A stretch of 64,000 nucleotides of DNA from Endobugula sp965225895. GTDB lineage: Bacteria; Pseudomonadota; Gammaproteobacteria; Pseudomonadales; Cellvibrionaceae. This document shows positions 36,523-45,216 of this stretch, in pieces (position 1 is the stretch's first letter; every line of letters starts with the position of its first letter). The notes below the pieces were generated by a model. That model did not search any database and had not been told where the DNA came from. It saw only the letters and a list, made by a program, of their open reading frames with translations. Position numbers and translations under genes: made by a program. Location: assembly GCA_965225895.1 (NCBI GenBank), contig CBDDBR010000011.1, positions 1,798,001-1,862,000 of the forward strand, read 5' to 3'.

Positions 36523-37518
36523 TCACGGTAGAACCTCCCAGTGGCCGGTTTTCTTAGCACCAGAGCGCTTAAGTAAGTTGTGTTCTTTCAGTTTTTTTAT
36601 ACGGCGTTCAATAGTACTGATCGCCTTACCAGTTTGCTCAGCCAACGCCGCATTAGTGATGGTCGGGTCTATTCTCATAAATTCGAGGATGGTCTGATCG
36701 AGAGGAGACAATTTTAAACCCGCATTTAAACCCGCATTTAAACCCGCGTTTTTAATGGGCTGTGCCGAACCCTCCCTGATAGCATCCCGTATCATGTGCA
36801 GCATAAATTCAATAAATGGCGAACAATCCGTTTTGGCAGTACTGCTGCGGATGGCCAGGTAGTACGCCTGCTGATGCTGATACACCAGGCTTTCAACGGG
36901 GATATTGATAAAGATAGGCTGCCACTGCGACAGAATCAGTGTTTGCCATAGCCGCCCCATACGACCATTACCATCAGAGAACGGATGGATAAACTCAAAT
37001 TCGTAATGAAAAACGCAGCTGGCAATCAGGGGGTGTAGGTCAGTCTCGCTCAGCCAGGCCAGCAGTTCCTGCATCAGCTTGGGCACACGCTCCGCCTGCG
37101 GGGCCATATGCACCACCTGATCGCCCGACATCACACCAACACCCTGACTGCGGTATCTGCCCGCTTCGTCAATCAAGCTTTTCATCAAAAGCCGGTGGGC
37201 GGCCAACAGATCCTTGTTATCAGCGGGCTGCCAGGTGCTGATAGCATCATACGCCGCAATGGCATTCTGCGCCTCCAACACCTCTTTGGGTGGTGCAATC
37301 ACCCGCTTACCGTCAAGCATGGCGGTAATTTGCGTTTGTGACAGGGTATTGCCTTCAATCGCTAACGACCCCTGCACCGTGCGCATACGATTCACTTTGC
37401 GCAGACGCAGCAGTTTCTCCTGTTCAAACTCAGCGGTTAAGCGACCAACCGCCTGGCTGATAGCAGCCACCAGGTTCAGGATCTCGGCGGTAATGGTAAA
37501 AGGCGGTTGGTAACTCAT
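36523..37518 (-). CDS. Fic-domain AMP-transferase inside the type I operon
   Basis: A 331-residue Fic protein. The catalytic motif is HPFSDGNGRMGR (H178). An N-terminal inhibitory-helix motif (S/T)xxxE(G/N) is seen as S51-LAI-E55-G56, making it a class II, self-restrained Fic. A winged-helix domain ends the protein (about 271-331, with ALAEQTGKAISTIERRIKKL). Between them NAGL is repeated three times (257-268). Fic enzymes transfer AMP to target proteins. It starts 1 nt after the hsdS stop, so it is coupled to the restriction system. The target is unknown. Confidence 0.9.
   Translation of the reverse strand: MSYQPPFTITAEILNLVAAISQAVGRLTAEFEQEKLLRLRKVNRMRTVQGSLAIEGNTLSQTQITAMLDGKRVIAPPKEVLEAQNAIAAYDAISTWQPADNKDLLAAHRLLMKSLIDEAGRYRSQGVGVMSGDQVVHMAPQAERVPKLMQELLAWLSETDLHPLIASCVFHYEFEFIHPFSDGNGRMGRLWQTLILSQWQPIFINIPVESLVYQHQQAYYLAIRSSTAKTDCSPFIEFMLHMIRDAIREGSAQPIKNAGLNAGLNAGLKLSPLDQTILEFMRIDPTITNAALAEQTGKAISTIERRIKKLKEHNLLKRSGAKKTGHWEVLP
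36713..36748 (-). repeat. 12-bp tandem repeat in the Fic gene
   Basis: Three copies of a 12-bp unit (plus strand 'tttaaacccgca', third copy ends g) encode NAGL three times. Copy-number change would keep the reading frame and only alter the linker length between the Fic and winged-helix domains. Confidence 0.8.
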
Positions 37519-37519
37519 A

Positions 37520-38716
37520 TTAGGCCGCCACCTCTGAATCCGACTTAGGAAAGCTCAGCAGCAAATCGCGGTAATATTCATATTGTTTTTGGCGCAAAGC
37601 AATCTCGCGGGGTAAGCCTTCGGTGATTGAGCTGGTTAGAGCGTCGAATTTATCCAAGATGGCGACGATACGAGCCTGTTCGTCTAGTCGTGGGATAGGA
37701 ATATTTACTGCACCAATTTGTCCAAAAGTTATTGCTGGCATCGTTGAAGTTCCGCCATTTGAATTTAAATTATTATAAATACTAGGCAGAGACAGATAGG
37801 CATATAGAAACTTAGTTGTAATTAAGTCCGTTGTTAAATTAATTTTAAACATATTGTTTGCAATGGCGCCGCTATGGTTTAAGAAAACTTTTCCTGCTGC
37901 ACTTGCGCCATAACGAATCATTATTAATTCACCATCTTCCTTTAAGTATCTTTGTCCTGGATTTTTTATATATCGTGGAACTTCATCGTCCTTTACAAAA
38001 TCTACAATCCGTAAAAAGCGAACAAAGTTTTCCTGGTTTTCAGGAAATTGATTCGATACATCAACCTGTATACCTTGTGAAAAGGTAGCGAAAGTACCCA
38101 ACGTCTTCCACTCCACTTCCCCTTCTTCAAAACTTAACAAATGGTCACGATAGTAGTTGTATTGTTTTTTACGGGCGGTGAGCTCGGTGGTCAGCTCGGT
38201 GGTCAGCTCGGTGAAGGTGTCCAGTATGCGGACGATTTCGGCTTGGATTTCCAGGGATTTTTTTGGGTTGTCTGGGCAAGGGATGGGAGTTTTAATATTT
38301 TTAAGCATTGGCTTTGTAAGCTGAGGGATACCTGCTGGGGCAACTTTATAATTATTTTCAATCATTTTCATAAAGTAGTAAGCATACTTTAGATTTACTT
38401 CAATTTTAGGTGTTAAGACTAATAAGCGAACGATAGGAAAAAATGGTCGTTCTCTATAACTAGTCCATCCGATTGTCCCTCTGGCAGATATGGTTAAGCT
38501 AGGCTTTTCAATCTTCGCTTGGTTAGTCCAGCCATAAAGAGATTTATCACCAATTCCATTAGAGAGAATAGGAATATTGTATTCATCAGTTTCAATATCC
38601 GATAAGGCGCCTTTAGGCACATCACCTCCAGCATAAATAGTAAAAACCTCATCAAGAGGCTCCCATTTCACCTGAACCCCATCCAACAATTTTTCCATAA
38701 AGCTTACATTGCTCAT
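37520..38716 (-). CDS. hsdS: Type I restriction enzyme, specificity subunit
   Basis: A 398-residue HsdS with two target-recognition domains (about 10-155 and 205-355), each followed by a conserved helical stretch: SLEIQAEIVRILDTFTELT and DEQARIVAILDKFDALTSS. The end of each repeat has KQYxYYRDxLLSF. Between TRD1 and TRD2 a (TTEL) repeat occurs three times (about 168-180), like the TAEL repeats of EcoR124 that set the spacing of the two half-sites. It binds the DNA target for both methylase and nuclease. Overlaps hsdM by 4 bp. The recognition sequence cannot be predicted. Confidence 0.93.
   Translation of the reverse strand: MSNVSFMEKLLDGVQVKWEPLDEVFTIYAGGDVPKGALSDIETDEYNIPILSNGIGDKSLYGWTNQAKIEKPSLTISARGTIGWTSYRERPFFPIVRLLVLTPKIEVNLKYAYYFMKMIENNYKVAPAGIPQLTKPMLKNIKTPIPCPDNPKKSLEIQAEIVRILDTFTELTTELTTELTARKKQYNYYRDHLLSFEEGEVEWKTLGTFATFSQGIQVDVSNQFPENQENFVRFLRIVDFVKDDEVPRYIKNPGQRYLKEDGELIMIRYGASAAGKVFLNHSGAIANNMFKINLTTDLITTKFLYAYLSLPSIYNNLNSNGGTSTMPAITFGQIGAVNIPIPRLDEQARIVAILDKFDALTSSITEGLPREIALRQKQYEYYRDLLLSFPKSDSEVAA
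38181..38214 (-). repeat. 12-bp tandem repeat in the hsdS spacer
   Basis: Plus-strand unit 'agctcggtggtc' occurs twice exactly (38181-38204) and a third time in part, encoding TEL-TTEL-TTEL in the central helix. Slippage by one unit would change the distance between recognition half-sites without breaking the frame. Confidence 0.85.
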
Positions 38717-40284
38717 GACTCCAGCTCCTCGCCTTCAATCTCCGCCACAATCGCATCAATGTCTTTACGCAGTTGGGTAATTTTAGCGACAGTAATTTTT
38801 AGATCAGCATTCAGCTCAACAATATTAGTCTCTTCACGCATGTCTTTGGCTTCTACATAACTACTCACCGACAAGTTGTAGTCGTTAGCGGCGACCTGTT
38901 CAAAGGGTATGGATTGGGCGAAGTGTTCCACATTCGCTTTGCTATCGAACACCTGCATGATCTGCTCGATGTGGTCATGGGTCAGCGTATTGGTATTGGT
39001 GTCTTTTTTAAATAAACCGCTGGCATCAATAAACTGGGTGGTGGTGTCGGTTTTGTGTTTGGAGAGCACCAGAATAGTCACCGCAATGGTGGTGCCAAAA
39101 AACAGGTTGGGTGCGAGTGAAATGACCGTTTCTACATAGTTGTTATCGACCAGATATTTACGAATTTTTTGCTCGGCACCTCCACGGTAAAAAATACCGG
39201 GGAAGCACACAATGGCCGCGCGGCCTTTACCGGATAAATAGCTGAGTGCATGCAGCACAAAGGCAAAGTCGGCTTTGCTTTTGGGTGCGAGCACACCGGC
39301 GGGGGCAAAGCGATCATCGTTGATCAGGGTTGGATCATCGCTGCCTATCCACTTCACTGAATACGGCGGGTTGGAGACGATGGCATCAAACGGTTTGTCA
39401 TCCAGAAAGTGCGGGTCGGTTAAGGTATTGCCCAGCTGCATATTGAACTTGTCGTAGTTAATGTTGTGCAAAAACATGTTCATACGGGCAAGGTTGTAGG
39501 TGGTGTGGTTGATCTCCTGCCCCCAAAAGCCATCTTCAATAATGTGATTATCAAAGTGTTTTTTGGCTTGCAGCAGCAGCGAGCCGGAACCGGCAGCCGG
39601 GTCATAAATTTTATTAACGCTGGTTTGCTTGTGCATGGCAAGCTGGGCAATCAGTTTGGAAACGTGCTGTGGGGTAAAGAATTCACCACCGGATTTACCG
39701 GCATTGGCGGCATAGTTGGAAATGAGAAATTCGTAGGCATCGCCGAACAGGTCAATTTGAGCGGCATCAGGCTTTTCATAAAAATCATGGCCAAAATCCA
39801 AACCTGCCACGCCTTTCAGTACCGCCGCTAAACGCAAATTTTTGTCTTTAACGGTATTACCGAGTCGGTTACTGGTGGTATCGAAATCGGCAAATAGGCC
39901 TTTAATATCTTGCTCAGAGGGATAGCCATTGGCCGAGGCTTCAATAGCGGAAAAGATGGCGGCCAAATCGGTGTTCAGGCTTTCGTTGTTGTTGGCGTTT
40001 TTAGCCACCGTGGCAAACAGCTGACTGGGATAGATGAAGTAACCCTTGGTTTTAATGGCATCGTCTTTGATGTCTGGCGTGATCACCTCATCGCTGAGCG
40101 CGGCGTAATGAATACTGTCGTCACCGGCTTCAATATAGAGGGCGAAGTTTTCGCTGATGAAGCGGTAAAACAGGGTGCCAAGCACATATTGTTTAAAGTC
40201 CCAGCCATCTACTGAGCCGCGCACATCGTTGGCAATGGCCCATATTTGGCGTTGCAGGGCGGCGCGTTGTTGGGTACTTGTCAT
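38713..40284 (-). CDS. hsdM: Type I restriction enzyme, N6-adenine methylase subunit
   Basis: A 523-residue HsdM. N-terminal helical HsdM_N domain (about 1-150, with WDFKQYVLGTLFYRFIS), then the methyltransferase with SAM motif DPAAGSGSLLL (about 229) and catalytic motif NPPY in AIVSNPPYSVKW. The long C-terminal tail is helical. AGGAAC precedes the ATG by 8 nt. It is first in the operon; hsdS, fic, rhuM and hsdR follow with overlaps or gaps of no more than 52 bp. This order lets methylation protect the host before restriction is made. Confidence 0.95.
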   Translation of the reverse strand: MTSTQQRAALQRQIWAIANDVRGSVDGWDFKQYVLGTLFYRFISENFALYIEAGDDSIHYAALSDEVITPDIKDDAIKTKGYFIYPSQLFATVAKNANNNESLNTDLAAIFSAIEASANGYPSEQDIKGLFADFDTTSNRLGNTVKDKNLRLAAVLKGVAGLDFGHDFYEKPDAAQIDLFGDAYEFLISNYAANAGKSGGEFFTPQHVSKLIAQLAMHKQTSVNKIYDPAAGSGSLLLQAKKHFDNHIIEDGFWGQEINHTTYNLARMNMFLHNINYDKFNMQLGNTLTDPHFLDDKPFDAIVSNPPYSVKWIGSDDPTLINDDRFAPAGVLAPKSKADFAFVLHALSYLSGKGRAAIVCFPGIFYRGGAEQKIRKYLVDNNYVETVISLAPNLFFGTTIAVTILVLSKHKTDTTTQFIDASGLFKKDTNTNTLTHDHIEQIMQVFDSKANVEHFAQSIPFEQVAANDYNLSVSSYVEAKDMREETNIVELNADLKITVAKITQLRKDIDAIVAEIEGEELES

Positions 40285-40536
40285 GCTTTTGTTCCTGTTG
40301 TTCTTGGTAGTCGTGGTTTATTGGATGTCGTTAAACGTCTTGTCAAATCAGATTTGTAGTCGGCTACTCGTCCTGAAAACAGAATTCTGTGAAAGCAGAT
40401 GAGGTGACTCCAATGACCTTGTTAAGGTTGTTTCGATTATTTTTTATTACTGATATTTAAACAACTCAGAGAATATAATATCTAGGGCGTGTTTAAGTTG
40501 ATAGATTTTTAGTAACGTGACATTCTTCTCGTCTCT
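40285..40536. other. Upstream region of the hsd operon
   Basis: 252 bp with no gene. The hsd promoter should lie here. AT-rich from about 40420. Nothing definite was found. Confidence 0.4.
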
Positions 40537-40692
40537 TCATATATGCCCCATATAACTTCTATCCAGCCTTGCAATATCCGCCATTTGTTCTTGAGAATAG
40601 CCTTTTTGTAAGCTCTGAATGCGCTTACCAAAAGCTTCTAACCTAAATTTCTCATATGATATTCCACTATAAAAGCTAGTACTATCATTTTT
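40537..40692 (-). pseudogene. Remnant of an XRE-type HTH regulator
   Basis: An open stretch bounded by stops encodes FRLEAFGKRIQSLQKGYSQE then QMADIARLDRSYMGHI. This is the XRE/Cro helix-turn-helix pattern up to the point where the usual 'ERGxRN' follows. There is no start codon, a gap of about three residues exists in helix 1-2, and TGA cuts it at 'GHI'. It probably once encoded a controller protein for a restriction or toxin gene. It sits 250 bp upstream of hsdM. Confidence 0.55.
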
Positions 40693-41190
40693 TCAGTCTA
40701 TTACCCCATGGACTATAACGCTCATTAATAGAACGACAATTGGCATTCTCATAACATGAACATTCACAATATAGCGCTACCTGTCATATTACTGATAACC
40801 ATAAGCAAACACATTACACGCTTCGCTGATTGACCCTGCATGAAATGGTAAGCAGATACCTAACGGCCAGCTATGCGAAAAGTTTGGCGGGAACAGCTCA
40901 ACACCCAAGATGAGAGTATACTGTATTTCCCCAGACTCTAATGCCGTCGTTATGGAGTATAGCGATCGTAGTTATCGACCCATGAATTTAAGCGGATTTT
41001 CTTATGTTAGCTGAAAAGGGGGAGAACAAATATTTTCCTGACCGATTGCCACTCACTAAATCGCGCGAAACATACACTACACCCACCCTTTCTTAAAAAT
41101 AGGTGGGTCATTCCACTACCTCTCCACCCTCTCTGCTACCCCTCTACAATCTATATCACCTGACACAATCCTATTGATCACCTACAAAAA
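40693..41190. other. Gene-free stretch at the right edge of the restriction island
   Basis: About 500 bp with no ORF that I can support and no recognised RNA or IS end. It may hold decayed sequence. It borders the topB SOS box. Confidence 0.45.
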
Positions 41191-41193
41191 ATA

Positions 41194-41209
41194 CTGTATA
41201 AATAAACAG
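41194..41209 (+). promoter_or_regulatory. LexA (SOS) box of topB
   Basis: CTGTATAAATAAACAG is a perfect CTGT-N8-ACAG palindrome-type operator within 'tactgtataaataaacagcc', 42 bp before the topB ATG. It shares CTGTATAAATA with the recN box at 17042. Confidence 0.75.
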
Positions 41210-41251
41210 CCGTAATAAAATCCCACAAAACACATTATCTGGAATACGCCA

Positions 41252-43198
41252 ATGATTCTTTATATTGCCGAAAAACCTAGTCTTGGTAGAGCGCTTGCCG
41301 AGGCGTTACCTAAGCCTCACCGCAAGGGGGATGGGTTTATTACGGTAGGTAATGGGGATGTGGTGAGTTGGTGCATTGGGCATTTATTGGAACAGGCCGA
41401 GCCCGATGCGTATCACCCCGATTATAAAAAATGGAATGTGGCGCATTTGCCAATTATTCCGCAAGAGTGGAAGCTAACCGCCAAAGCAAAAACCAAAAAG
41501 CAGTTGTCGGTACTTAAAAAACTCATCAAGCAAGCCAAGGTGTTAGTGAATGTAGGCGACCCCGATCGTGAGGGGCAAATACTGGTGGATGAGGTGATTC
41601 ATTATTCGGGCACGTCTAAAGCCAAAATAGCGGCGGCTAAGCGCTGTTTAATTAGTGATTTAAACCCGTCGGCCGTTAAAAAAGCGCTGAAAAACCTTCG
41701 TGATAATCGCGAGTTTATCCCCCTTGCTGCATCGGCATTAGCTCGCGCCCGCGCCGATTGGTTATACGGAATGAATATGACACGCCTATGTACTCTACAA
41801 GGGCAGCAATCGGGTTTTAATGGCGTGCTCTCTATTGGCCGAGTGCAAACCCCGTTACTGGGTTTAGTGGTTAAGCGTGACCATGAGATTCGTCACTTTA
41901 CTGCCAAACCGTTTTATGAATTAGTGGTTGAACTCAGCACTGACGATAGCCCTAACGATTTATCGGCGTATGCGTTTAACGCAAAATGGAAGCCCAGCGA
42001 TGCCTGCGCAGATTATACCGATGACGAGGGACGCGTACTATCGCGTAAGCTGGTAGAAAATGTGGCTTCGCGGGTGATTGAACAAACGGGCAGTATTGTT
42101 AATTTTACCGCTAAGATAAAAAAGCAGCCACCACCGCTGCCTTACAATCTATCTAGCTTACAAATTGATGCCGCCAAACGTTTTGGTTTAAGCGCTAAAG
42201 ATGTACTTGATAGCTGCCAACAACTTTACGAGAAACATAAACTTATTACCTACCCGCGCTCTGATTGTCGCTATTTACCTAACGACCATTTTAGTGAAGC
42301 AGCTAAGGTGATTAGTGCTATCGATAATAATACCAACAGCCTACATGACACGATTACAGCCTGTAATACTCAACAAAAATCGAAGGCGTGGAATGATAAA
42401 AAAATTAGCGCCCACCACGCGATTATTCCCACCCAAAAACAACTTAAAGGAAGCGCATTAGGCCGCAACGAAAATAATATATACCAGCTGATTGCGCGAC
42501 AATATTTACTGCAATTTTTGCCACATTTTGAATACCGAGAGGTACAGGTGGATGCGAATATTGCAGGGGGATTATTTATCGCCAAGCGTAAAGAAGTGAT
42601 TGATCTTGGCTGGAAAAAAGCCATCCCCAAACCAGCAACCAAAAAACAAGACGCTATAAAAGAGAACGAATTCTCAAATAGCGTGATGCCCACACTCAAA
42701 AAAGGTGATCCACTGCACTGCACAAATACTCAGATAATTGACAAGCAAACCAGCCCACCTAAACACTTTAATGATGCATCGTTACTTTCTGCCATGACGG
42801 GTATAGCCCGTTATGTGAATGACCCTGATATACGCAAAACCCTACGAGAAACCGATGGGCTAGGCACCGAGGCTACCCGCGCGGGGATTATCGAATTATT
42901 ATTTTCACGTGATTATTTAATGCGTAAGGGCAAAGACATACACGCCACCGAGATAGGCCAGCAATTAATTAACAGCTTACCCGACTGCGTTGCACAACCC
43001 GACATGACTGCCCAATGGGAATCTCAGCTCAACGACATTAGCCAACGTAAACTCGCCTACCCGCAATTTATGCACGCTATGACGCAACATTTACATGCCT
43101 TAATTACCGCAACGAGCGGTGTTGTATTTTATGGGTTAAAGGGAAAAGGCAAAGCGTTTGTTAAACGGCGACGCAAGAAAAAAGCGAAAGCGGCTTAA
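41252..43198 (+). CDS. topB: DNA topoisomerase III (type IA)
   Basis: A 648-residue enzyme, close to E. coli TopB (653). The TOPRIM domain opens with LYIAEKPSLGRALAEALP and has VNVGDPDREGQILVDEV. SIGRVQTPLLGLVV follows and the catalytic Tyr lies in KLITYPRSDCRYLP. The decatenation-loop region is shorter than in E. coli and the C-terminus is basic (VKRRRKKKAKAA). It resolves recombination and replication intermediates with a RecQ helicase. Its 5' end is duplicated as a relic 9 kb to the left. A perfect SOS box precedes it. Confidence 0.95.
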   Translation: MILYIAEKPSLGRALAEALPKPHRKGDGFITVGNGDVVSWCIGHLLEQAEPDAYHPDYKKWNVAHLPIIPQEWKLTAKAKTKKQLSVLKKLIKQAKVLVNVGDPDREGQILVDEVIHYSGTSKAKIAAAKRCLISDLNPSAVKKALKNLRDNREFIPLAASALARARADWLYGMNMTRLCTLQGQQSGFNGVLSIGRVQTPLLGLVVKRDHEIRHFTAKPFYELVVELSTDDSPNDLSAYAFNAKWKPSDACADYTDDEGRVLSRKLVENVASRVIEQTGSIVNFTAKIKKQPPPLPYNLSSLQIDAAKRFGLSAKDVLDSCQQLYEKHKLITYPRSDCRYLPNDHFSEAAKVISAIDNNTNSLHDTITACNTQQKSKAWNDKKISAHHAIIPTQKQLKGSALGRNENNIYQLIARQYLLQFLPHFEYREVQVDANIAGGLFIAKRKEVIDLGWKKAIPKPATKKQDAIKENEFSNSVMPTLKKGDPLHCTNTQIIDKQTSPPKHFNDASLLSAMTGIARYVNDPDIRKTLRETDGLGTEATRAGIIELLFSRDYLMRKGKDIHATEIGQQLINSLPDCVAQPDMTAQWESQLNDISQRKLAYPQFMHAMTQHLHALITATSGVVFYGLKGKGKAFVKRRRKKKAKAA

Positions 43199-43253
43199 AA
43201 AATCGGGGGGAATTATCTGATCAAGACGGTTGCCATACACTCAGTAAGAAACA

Positions 43254-43640
43254 TTAACTCTTCGATGAAAACGCCTGTCGCTGTGTTACCTCTGTATCAC
43301 TCAACAAATGTTTATATTGTTCAGACTCCATACCGTAAATAGCCACTTTCCACTCGGAATTAAAATGAAATCCCCAACCATAATTTTTAGCCAATGGAGA
43401 ACAGCGAAAGCACGCCTGATTTTTACGGTTATACTCCTGCATAGAAAAATCGCCATGCCGTTCGCGATATATTGCCAGCAGAATTTCATCTGAGGTATAT
43501 TGATAAGGGTTTTTACTAATAAGATCGTAAGTTAACTGCGCAACTGTAGGTGGTGTTTTAGAAGGTGGGATAGTACCTACCGTTTTTTTGCAGCTCTCTG
43601 CAACGGCAATTAATGTATTATTGTAATTTGTTGTTCTCAT
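43254..43640 (-). CDS. DUF6157-family protein
   Basis: A 128-residue soluble protein. MRTTNYNNTLIAVAESC, then TYDLISKNPYQYTSDEIL, CFRCSPLAKNYGWGFHFNSE and WKVAIYGMESEQYKHLLSD match the DUF6157 family as I recall it. No function is known. It converges on topB with 55 bp between. No ribosome site of note. Confidence 0.75.
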   Translation of the reverse strand: MRTTNYNNTLIAVAESCKKTVGTIPPSKTPPTVAQLTYDLISKNPYQYTSDEILLAIYRERHGDFSMQEYNRKNQACFRCSPLAKNYGWGFHFNSEWKVAIYGMESEQYKHLLSDTEVTQRQAFSSKS

Positions 43641-43785
43641 CCGTGAACATTAACATAAGCATGTATGGCAACAAAGCGTATTAAAAAAATACTGGGCATC
43701 GAAGTATCACTTCACTCATCTGCTTATTAACAGATGGCCGCATATAATCTATTTATCGACATAAGAGATACTCTTAAATAATATT

Positions 43786-44967
43786 TTAAACACCAAAAGG
43801 AGGCACACAAAAATAGTCAACTAACAATATGGATTGCTCGTCTAAGCTTACCCCTATGGTTTGGCACAGATTTTTACTTGCATGATCACGATAGGGGCGC
43901 GAGCAAACTTCAGATTTCGATAGAGTCGCGTCAACCGCAATCACTTGATATAGATAAGGCCGCCCCGACCAATTGAGGCCTACATAGCTTTCATCAATAT
44001 TCCATTCATTATTCTTGTATTCATAATTAGGCGATAATTGTTGGCCATCGCGACGGCAAATGTAAAATCGAATAAAGTTAGCTGGGACTTGTAGTAATCG
44101 TTTTGTATCCACATGTAACCAATCTTCATTCACTGCAGAATTAAGAAACTGTTGTATATCTCGCACGTGTTGTAGATTTTTTTTGTAGGCTTCAATGTGT
44201 TCATATTCTTGATGTATTTTTAAGGATAAAAAGTTTTGCCGATAGACCTTCGTTTTACATTGCGTTTCTTTTTTTGCAATAAAGTGTTCACATGCAGGAT
44301 GAAACAAAAACCCTTGTATTAAGGTCGCACCACAATCTATAGCAAAGTAAAATTCCTCTTCAGTTTCAACACCTTCACATAATACCTCACACCCTGTACG
44401 TTCGGCCATGTAAGTAATCGCACGTACTGCTTCGTTAGCAATGCCGCCTTCAATAGCTGATTTAAAAAAACGCATGTCTAATTTAATTAAATCAGGCTCG
44501 ATAGCTACAACGCGGTTAAGCTCTGAGTAACCTGCACCAAAATCATCAATCGCAATGCGCATTCCTTCTTCTCGATAATGTTCAACATAACGCTTGATTG
44601 CAGAGATGCTTCCTTGCCCTTCTGTAATTTCTATAACCAGTCGCGATGGATCTACACCCAATTTACGCACCATTTCAATCGTGGGTATTGGATCATTGCT
44701 GGCTTGGGAATCAATCCATTCTGGCGATATATTAATCGTTAGAAATGTATTTTCTGGCATACGCGATATTGCATGGATTGCCTGCCCTCGTATATGACGA
44801 TCTAATGATAATGAGTACTCTTTATCGACCGAAGGATCAGAAAAAATCGCACCTGCAGATATCACGCGGTTATCGGGCAAACGCTGGCGAGCGAGTACCT
44901 CATAACCCACAATACAGCCGCTAGGTACCGAAATGATTGGCTGGAAAAAAGGTAGGAATGCATTCAT
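43786..44967 (-). CDS. EAL-domain cyclic-di-GMP phosphodiesterase
   Basis: 393 residues. The EAL domain occupies about 5-245 with the signature as YEVLARQR (E23-V-L), LVIEITEG, IDDFGAGYSELNRV, LIKLDMRFF and CEGVETEEEFYFA, so the metal-binding and catalytic residues appear intact. The C-terminal 140 residues form a separate domain, with IRFYICRRDGQQLSPNYEY and SRPYRDHASKNLCQTIG, resembling the PAS-like EAL-YkuI C-terminal sensor region. There is no GGDEF and no membrane segment. It should degrade cyclic-di-GMP in response to an unknown ligand. Monocistronic. Confidence 0.87.
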   Translation of the reverse strand: MNAFLPFFQPIISVPSGCIVGYEVLARQRLPDNRVISAGAIFSDPSVDKEYSLSLDRHIRGQAIHAISRMPENTFLTINISPEWIDSQASNDPIPTIEMVRKLGVDPSRLVIEITEGQGSISAIKRYVEHYREEGMRIAIDDFGAGYSELNRVVAIEPDLIKLDMRFFKSAIEGGIANEAVRAITYMAERTGCEVLCEGVETEEEFYFAIDCGATLIQGFLFHPACEHFIAKKETQCKTKVYRQNFLSLKIHQEYEHIEAYKKNLQHVRDIQQFLNSAVNEDWLHVDTKRLLQVPANFIRFYICRRDGQQLSPNYEYKNNEWNIDESYVGLNWSGRPYLYQVIAVDATLSKSEVCSRPYRDHASKNLCQTIGVSLDEQSILLVDYFCVPPFGV

Positions 44968-45216
44968 AACTAAATTCTAGACGACAAAAAAAATTATGCC
45001 ATGTATCTAAACATAGAATTTAAAAAAAGATATGGTTTATTTTAATAAAGGTAATCGGTGTGTATTTATACGTCATAATCGCACCATTAAGCGGCCAAAA
45101 ATACAAAAATAACCGTTATTTTTTATATTTTTTTATTGAGAAGATAGCCAGGAGTGCCTGTATAAAGGGCAAGATAATACACTTACCCACCAAATAACAA
45201 AAAGTAGAGCCCGTTT

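Noticed and set aside
40860..41060. IS or transposase remnant right of the XRE fragment
   Set aside because: Some frames are suggestive but no transposase motif or terminal inverted repeat could be confirmed.
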